64,000 nt of DNA from positions 214,566,654 to 214,630,653 of the forward strand of contig NC_081411.1 of the NCBI RefSeq assembly GCF_030272615.1. The letters run 5' to 3'. Below the pieces are notes generated by a model. It saw only the letters and a program-made list of their open reading frames with translations. It was not told the DNA's origin and did no database searches. This stretch comes from Cryptomeria japonica (taxonomy: Eukaryota; Streptophyta; Pinopsida; Cupressales; Cupressaceae). Below, piece by piece: positions 58,612-64,000 of the stretch (its first letter is position 1; each line of letters starts with the position of its first letter). The position numbers were made by a program, and so were the translations under genes.

Positions 58612-59021
58612 GTAATTTTGGCTTTTTATTATATGAAATGTGTTTTTGAGTTATAAATGGCTGGAAGATGGTATGAAACTGAGGGATGTAGAGGGATGTA
58701 CTGCAACCTGTATCACTTGATTTTTCTGAGGATCTGAATCCATTTCAGAGGGGGAAAAGATAATCTAGTAATCTATAATTTGACCATTCCAGGAATACAT
58801 TTTACAAGTAGTTTCTAACTTTTTTGTTTGATAATGGGATAGTCCATTCTTATTTTCAACAGAAATCCTCATCCTCCACGCTCTCCGGTGAAGCACAATA
58901 ACTGTCATTTTGTTCATTACAATAAGGGTGGGCCTCAAATAAATAGGCAGCGTATTGACCACATCTTTAGTCAACTATTTGGAGGCTGTAATTTAATGTT
59001 CCATGGAAAACTGGACAATTA

Positions 59022-59669
59022 AATTGAAAAAGTAATATCAGGGTGTATTCTGCTTCCTGCGTAGATGTTGCCATCCTTCTGCATAATTAATAAATATAAA
59101 AAATGTTTAATGAGGGTATATTCTACTCTCTGCATAGACAATGTCCGAGGACAATGGTGTTGTCTTTGGAGTCAATAGAATGCATCGGTCTTATAGTATA
59201 CTTTATAAATTAATCTTATAAACACACTATGAAACTGATTGAACTGGGCTCTATTTCTGAAGCAGCCCAAAGATAAATTGATTGAACATACACAAAGATA
59301 TCAGTAAGAAAAACAAACCTCTCACCAGTAAGATTAAAAGGAATTCAGGAAATCGGTCACTTACAACTTTCGCATTTTAATTTTAGAAATATATTGCTCA
59401 CAATTATCTAATAGGATAAATTGGCTTGCTTGTTAATTTAATTGAATTTTTATTGTTGAATCTTCTTTCTTTTCTCCCATAGCTTCAAGAAGACTGCATT
59501 ATAGAATAATAAATTTATTAAAATTTCCAAATTACAAAAACTCAAAGTGAAATGAAACACAGTACACAGTACTGTTCTAATTTTATAAAAAAGATGCTGG
59601 TAACCTTTTCTGTGTCTGGCTCTTCAATCTTCTTAACTCTCCACACTAAACATATCTATGTGAAAACTC
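59022..59669. other. No gene seen; 32-bp direct repeat at 59041 and 59114
   Basis: The repeated word is GGGTRTATTCTRCTYYCTGC followed by RTAGA. This lies in the 3' flank of the MLKL-kinase gene. Confidence 0.45.
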
Positions 59670-61305
59670 TCACCTCTCACGTAACTCTGATTCCAAAGAC
59701 TCACTACTCACCATTGTTGCGTGATTACAACTGAAATCTAAATAGGGCACAAGTGTTCGGGTAGGAAGTGAAATTTTTTCTTCTGATAAAAGCATTATTA
59801 ACACTCGTGACGCTGATGGGCGTCTCTTGGATTCCTTAAGAGTGCACCAGAGAGCTGTTATTATTGTTCTTAATATGATTCTTATATTAGTTAAACCATC
59901 TGTGTTGAGTAATCGAGGGTCTATTAGCTCATGAAGTCGATCCTTTTCACATAACCTCCACGCCTGCATTAACACACCAAACCATAAATTAAATCATTCT
60001 ATTAGTTTGCTAAACCCCCTACGAGCCACGGTTTTAGTGACTATATATGCAACTATAATTCTTACGTGTTCAGTGAGAAACAGGTCATCTGTGAGTTCCG
60101 TAGCTCTTTTCCTAGATACGATATTTAACAGTCACTCCAAAGCTGTAAATATCTGATTCCACACTTGGACGACCGGTAGCAAAATACTCAGGATCTAGGT
60201 AACCACTGTAGGGCCAAACAAGGAAACATAAAAGCGTTAATCGGTTGCTCAACATAAAAACCTTACTCTGTGTTCCCAAAATTTGCCAACTGCCTAGATT
60301 AATCATTTTCATTCTAAAAAAGGGTTAAAGGATAAGACGATTTTACGGTGTTCCAGCCACAGTCCTATATGTGGTGATATCAGATTCAGTTGCGTCCTTG
60401 AGGAAGATCCCGTAATTTGTAGAAAGCTCTTTGTTCACATATGGGGCGCAATCTGCAGGTTGCAGTATGCTAGCAAGGCCAAAATCACAAATCTTGGCAT
60501 TGAAATTCTCATCCAAAAGAATGTTATTGGGTTTAATGTCATTGTGCAGTATACACGCTTCTGCACCCTCGTGAAGATATGCGAGTCCCCTTACTATGTC
60601 CAATATAATCTTCAGTCTTGTTGGCCAGTCAATAATCATCTCAATTTCTTCTGCATATGATGGTCACAATTATTTAAATATTCAAGATAAACGCTCCAAA
60701 TCGCAAAACAAAATAGACAAAGTAAAAAGAACTGCACTGGTTGCTCACCAAAAATGACGTCTGACAGGTTTCGTGGGATATAATGGAACACTAACATCAT
60801 ACCGTCTTCAAAGCAATATCCCACCAATTCCGTGATGTTTCGATGGCGTAGCTTTGTTAGAGTCCTCAGCTCATTCATCCACTCTCTTTCTCCTTGACGA
60901 CTTTCTTTGCCCAAAATCTTTATTGCCACTCGTTTTCCATCAGATAGAATTCCCTTTGAAAGAGTAGAAGAAAAATCTAGTTACAAATTATTAAGTAGTT
61001 TCTAGACTATAATTTACAGTATGATTTCAGAAGGAACTTACTTTATAAACACACCCAAAACCACCTCTGCCTATCTCTGTTGTAAAACCTTTTGTTGCCC
61101 TCTCCAATTCGTCCCGTTTGAACTCAATTGGACATAGTTGGATTTCTTTCATCAACATTTTTATTTGTAAATAAGGGTAAAGGGAAGGAGGACGGGCACA
61201 GGAAGGGATAGGGGTAGGAGAACGCTTTTGGAGTCCAAATATGGTTGGAATTTTTGTTTTTAGAAATCTACCCAGCCCAAGAGAGCTACGCAGTGGCATT
61301 TCGAC
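59670..61305 (-). other. Protein kinase domain, exons 7-11
   Basis: Subdomain I is EIGRGGFGCVYK. The catalytic lysine lies in RVAIKILGKES and the αC region in NELRTLTKLRHRNITELVG. The catalytic loop is HNDIKPNNILL, with Asn for the usual Arg (non-RD) but the catalytic Asp, Lys and Asn kept. DFGLA and GYLDPEYFATG follow. So the kinase seems catalytically competent by motif, unlike MLKL pseudokinases. It ends with ALWCTLKESKRRPSASRVL and an acidic-serine tail. Confidence 0.75.
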
Positions 61306-61974
61306 CTGTTAGTGCTCATTTACCCCAATATAATTATCTTGTTCCCCAGAATGAATAGTGTCTGACCCTGATATGAATAGTGTCTGACCCTGATGCTTCG
61401 AGCTCTGTTTCACATCTCCCCTCGGTCACACCTGATTAGATAAATTCAAAACTGAGTGATAAAATTAAATCAAATCAAAAAAATTAATAATAGAATTAGT
61501 ATATTACTCTCATTATCTTTGGATTGCTCGGAGGTGTCTTGTTCTGTTACTTTGGGGCAATTATTCTCCTCGTTGCCACCTAGTTATGCCATATCAATGA
61601 CTAGGTTATATTGGTAGTCAATATTCAATTAATTATACAAGTTTTTGAATGTGGGAAGATGGAAATTTTAAAGATGATCTCAACCTGAAACATTATTCTG
61701 CCGATGATAGAAGGTAAGTGTAGTCACGGTCAGAACTTGCATCTGAAGCATCAGATCGGCTTTCATAAAATCTACTTTACCCGGAACATAGAAAAGTTCT
61801 TCGCGGATCTTCTTAGTTAACAGGAACCTTTGGAGTTACCAAACAAATATCACTAGAATATAAAAATATTTCATTGTTTTAATTTTTTTGTGAGGAATCC
61901 GAATTAAGGAAATCAATGTAACAGAGGTATGCTCTGTAACTTAGTCAAAAAATACATTGAAACAAACAACTTAC

Positions 61975-62763
61975 TTGGATAATTTATTTGATGTGATAAA
62001 AGAACAACACAGAATCGCACCAGAAACTATCAATTTAGCAGCTTCGCTCATATCCTCTAAAATCTCTTTGTGCAAATCAGCATAGATATCTTTCACTTGT
62101 TTCAAGTACTTACCAAGCTTAAGCATAGCTTTAAGAAGGTCAATGCATTCTCTATCATTTGCAGAAATGTTGTCGAATCTTTCTAATACATTAGCTATCG
62201 CTAACAGCCCCACTGCAACCCAATGTGTACTCCCCAATCCCTTCAATACATCTACCGCCACTGAATGTGCATCGGTAGAAAGCTGGGATTTCAAGAATTT
62301 CTGCATCAAAAAACCAAAATATCTACCATTTAAAACGTTGGAAGGAAATCACCGTACAGTACTATTCCTGATTCTAGACAAACAGGGTTCTTAGGACCGG
62401 AATTACCTGATCCGAGAACATTTTTGCACCCTCTGAAATGCCATCAAACAATTTAGAAAAGTCTGCGGCAACAGGTTGCACTAAATCCCTTAGCTCTGTT
62501 CTACTGTCAAATATTTTGCAGCCCAAGCCCTGTAGGCATCCGCATAAATTTAAAATCCATTACAAACGAAAGGGGAGAAAGTAAAAGCAGAAAACGAAGA
62601 GAATATGTTATACCTGGTTAATGATAGCTGACAAAACGTTATCGATGTAGCGTATAAGCAGATCGAGGGACAAGCTAGAAAGGCCAGTCATAGGAGAAGG
62701 TTTGCGACTAAAGGCACATGGAATTTGGCTGTTGGGAGCTGAACTGGTTAAAAGATAACTCAT
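61975..62763 (-). other. HeLo/RPW8-like N-terminal domain, exons 1-3
   Basis: Three exons give about 199 residues with five or more amphipathic helices. Motif words: RYIDNVLSAIINQ, CKIFDSRTELRDLVQPVAAD, NISANDRECIDLLKAMLKLG, YLKQVKDIYADLHKEI and EAAKLIVSGAILCCSF. The last is a hydrophobic stretch typical of the end of these domains. The exon 3 donor AA/GTAAGT (61974) joins the exon 4 acceptor (61828) in phase. The ATG at 62790 would add nine residues (MRHPFNSTK); 62763 is the simpler start. Confidence 0.65.
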
Positions 62764-63103
62764 TTTGGTGCTATTAAAGGGGTGTCTCAATCAGGCTGAA
62801 AAATTCAAGGAGGAGAAAGATAATTAATCAAAGATATAGCACACCATATTAAATCATTATGATCTAACAAATTAACATTTTACAGAAAAGCCATCTGGAT
62901 GCAAAATTTGCGGATACCGTTTACAGCGATCCTACTGATTTCAACGTCTTAAAAAAACATGCGTAAAAGTTAATAGCTGGCTATTCTTCATAAAAGCAGC
63001 ATCTTGGTAGCCACATAGAAATACGCGTAAATTGCGACTTTTGCATCTTCGCGGAGCTCTCTGTAAATAGTGCCTATCGGGCTTGTGTCTTAGACCCACA
63101 TCT
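62764..63103. promoter_or_regulatory. 5' flank of the MLKL-kinase gene
   Basis: No gene seen. No convincing TATA box stands out within 150 bases of the start. Confidence 0.35.
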
Positions 63104-63263
63104 ATGTAGAAGGGCAATGTCTACCCAGCACCTAAAATTTACCATTGATTATGTTTAATAATTAATTGAAAAAGAAAAACTTGTTATATTTTAATTTTTA
63201 ATGATTTAAAAAACATGGTCAAATGGTAAGTCTGGGTGCTGCATAGACAATGGCATGTAGAAG
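63104..63263. mobile_element. 142-bp Mutator-like MITE with 9-bp target-site duplication
   Basis: atgtagaag is present at 63104-63112 and 63255-63263. The enclosed 63113-63254 has terminal inverted repeats: GGCAATGTCTACCCAGCACC on the left and GCCATTGTCTATGCAGCACC on the right (reverse complement), 16 of 20 bases matching. The interior is AT-rich and non-coding. A 9-bp duplication and G...C ends fit a Mutator-superfamily miniature element. Confidence 0.7.
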
Positions 63264-63286
63264 TGTCTCTTGCGTATGTATGTGTT

Positions 63287-63420
63287 CTAGTTTGTTGCAT
63301 TGACGTTTCTTTGTCTTATTAGTTTTTGTTGACTTTCTTTCGAATGTCATGAGTTCTAGTTTGTTGCATAGACGTTTCCTCATTTTAATAGCTTTTGTTG
63401 ACTTTATAGCAGAATATTAA
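63287..63420 (+). repeat. 67-bp tandem duplication
   Basis: TTCTAGTTTGTTGCATTGAC and TAGTTTTTGTTGACTTTCTT recur one period later with a few changes. Confidence 0.8.
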
Positions 63421-63500
63421 TAATGTTTATAAGATTTATTATTTTTTTTTTTAATATTTTAAAATATGATTTTTATAGTGTCTTTTAAGCATAATTTTTT

Positions 63501-63748
63501 CAACTATCAATTTAAGAAGATAAAACTAATTATCATAACAATAGTAAGTCAAGAGTCATTAAGATAAAGTATCTTTTATGCCGAAGGCATATCCTTATAT
63601 GAATTGGACAGGCTAATTTCATTCCAACTACTATTTTAAGAGGATGAAACTAATTATCATAACAATAATAAGTCAAAAGTCATTAAGATAAGTGTCTTTT
63701 ACGCCAAAGATATATCTTTATATGAATTGGACAGGCTAATTTCATCCA
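63501..63748 (+). repeat. 124-bp tandem duplication
   Basis: Units 63501-63624 and 63625-63748 share AAACTAATTATCATAACAAT and TATATGAATTGGACAGGCTA. From 63749 to the end I see no gene. Confidence 0.85.
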
Positions 63749-64000
63749 TCAACGGTTCACAAGCTATAAAATGTGTGCAAGACGATGTTAGATTCTGTAT
63801 CGCCTAATAAATTAGTGCAGTGAAATCAATGCGAGTTTGTTTGATTGGAGACCATGTACTTGTCGTAACAGTGATCAAAGACTTTGTAAAGCCATACATT
63901 TCGGATCTTATTTTGCTTTGCATTAGTCTTTGATTTATCATAATTGAAGAGACTTTGACTTTAATATCGCTTATATTTTTGAACATGCCATTATGCTTAA

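Larger units (their letters stand above)
59670..62763 (-). pseudogene. Plant MLKL-type gene: HeLo/RPW8-like domain plus protein kinase, eleven exons, probably broken
   Basis: MLKL-type plant proteins couple a membrane-active four-helix HeLo/RPW8-like domain to a kinase or pseudokinase in immune cell death. Exons on the minus strand: 62763-62614 (MSYLLTSSAPNS), 62529-62407, 62300-61975 (THWVAVGLLAIANVLERF, AILCCSFIT), 61827-61685, 61579-61508, 61431-61324, 61305-61042 (GRGGFGCVYK), 60953-60749 (GKRVAIKI, the ATP-binding Lys), 60650-60347 (ILHNDIKPNNILL, DFGLA), 60205-60066 (GYLDPEYFATGR) and 59963-59670. All tested junctions are GT-AG and in phase. Exon 6 carries a perfect 22-bp tandem duplication (61351-61394) that shifts the frame. 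Exon 10 seems one base off near 60118. Without these the product would be about 700 residues. An unspliced HeLo-only product stops at 61971. The kinase is most like receptor-like cytoplasmic kinases; no signal peptide or membrane helix is seen. Confidence 0.75.

Noticed and set aside
58843-59021. IDA-type signalling peptide
   Set aside because: Resemblance is limited to a Pro-rich core; gene structure and position in the protein do not fit, and the reading frame does not join the signal-peptide exon.

Overview
This is plant nuclear DNA: AT-rich, spliceosomal introns, no operons, and dominated by old broken retrotransposons (Ty1/copia, an unusually long non-autonomous LTR element, several LINE families with C-terminal RNase H, and MITE-like repeats). 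A gymnosperm, probably a conifer, fits best because of the old nested insertions, the RNase-H LINE families and the MLKL/RPW8-like kinase plus BAHD clusters. That is inference; nothing in the window fixes the species. Genic content comes from two host families. (1) A BAHD-type acyltransferase is present as one almost complete copy (49916-51397, + strand, two in-frame stops near the 3' end), one copy split by a 9.3 kb LTR element (8533-9784 plus 19130-19264, - strand), one 5'-truncated copy (37062-37820, +), and four small chimeric fragments (1006-1262, 23158-23610, 32767-32870, 34722-34800). (2) A HeLo/RPW8-like (plant MLKL-type) domain plus protein kinase gene lies at 59670-62763 (- strand). 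I could trace eleven exons whose splice phases agree. A perfect 22-bp tandem duplication in exon 6 and a probable frameshift in exon 10 break it. Fragments of this family lie directly downstream of each larger BAHD copy (7329-8095, 38243-38440, 51660-52413), so the two families were apparently duplicated as one block. Layout. 1-2500: LINE and copia-gag debris, a BAHD 5' fragment and a copia LTR; most of this block recurs at 22818-24255. 3147-7200: a 5'-truncated LINE with a 15-bp target-site duplication, next to an older LINE end. 7329-19860: MLKL fragment and BAHD copy A, split by the non-autonomous LTR element 9785-19129. 19861-24255: minisatellite, fold-back repeat, copia LTR+gag and a BAHD 5' fragment. 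24573-35050: a tandem array of a chimeric unit (flank, copia LTR, partial gag, BAHD 3' end); its first gag is split by a full copia element (26745-32405) flanked by GATGG. 35800-38440: copia pol remnant, BAHD copy B and MLKL fragment. 38440-41433: minus-strand LINE ORF1 region. 42574-47600: LINE remnants, with insertions marked by a 19-bp and an 11-bp target duplication. 49370-52413: BAHD copy C and MLKL tail. 52600-58540: gypsy RT scrap, an LTR-like region, minisatellites and a LINE 3' end. 58539-64000: possible small secreted-protein exon, the MLKL-kinase gene, a 142-bp Mutator-like MITE and tandem repeats. The most unusual features are the repeated BAHD-copia gag chimeras, the HeLo-kinase gene with a duplication that both breaks its frame and offers a frame-restoring splice acceptor, and a LINE unit that appears to have retroposed with an extra ORF downstream of its RNase H domain.
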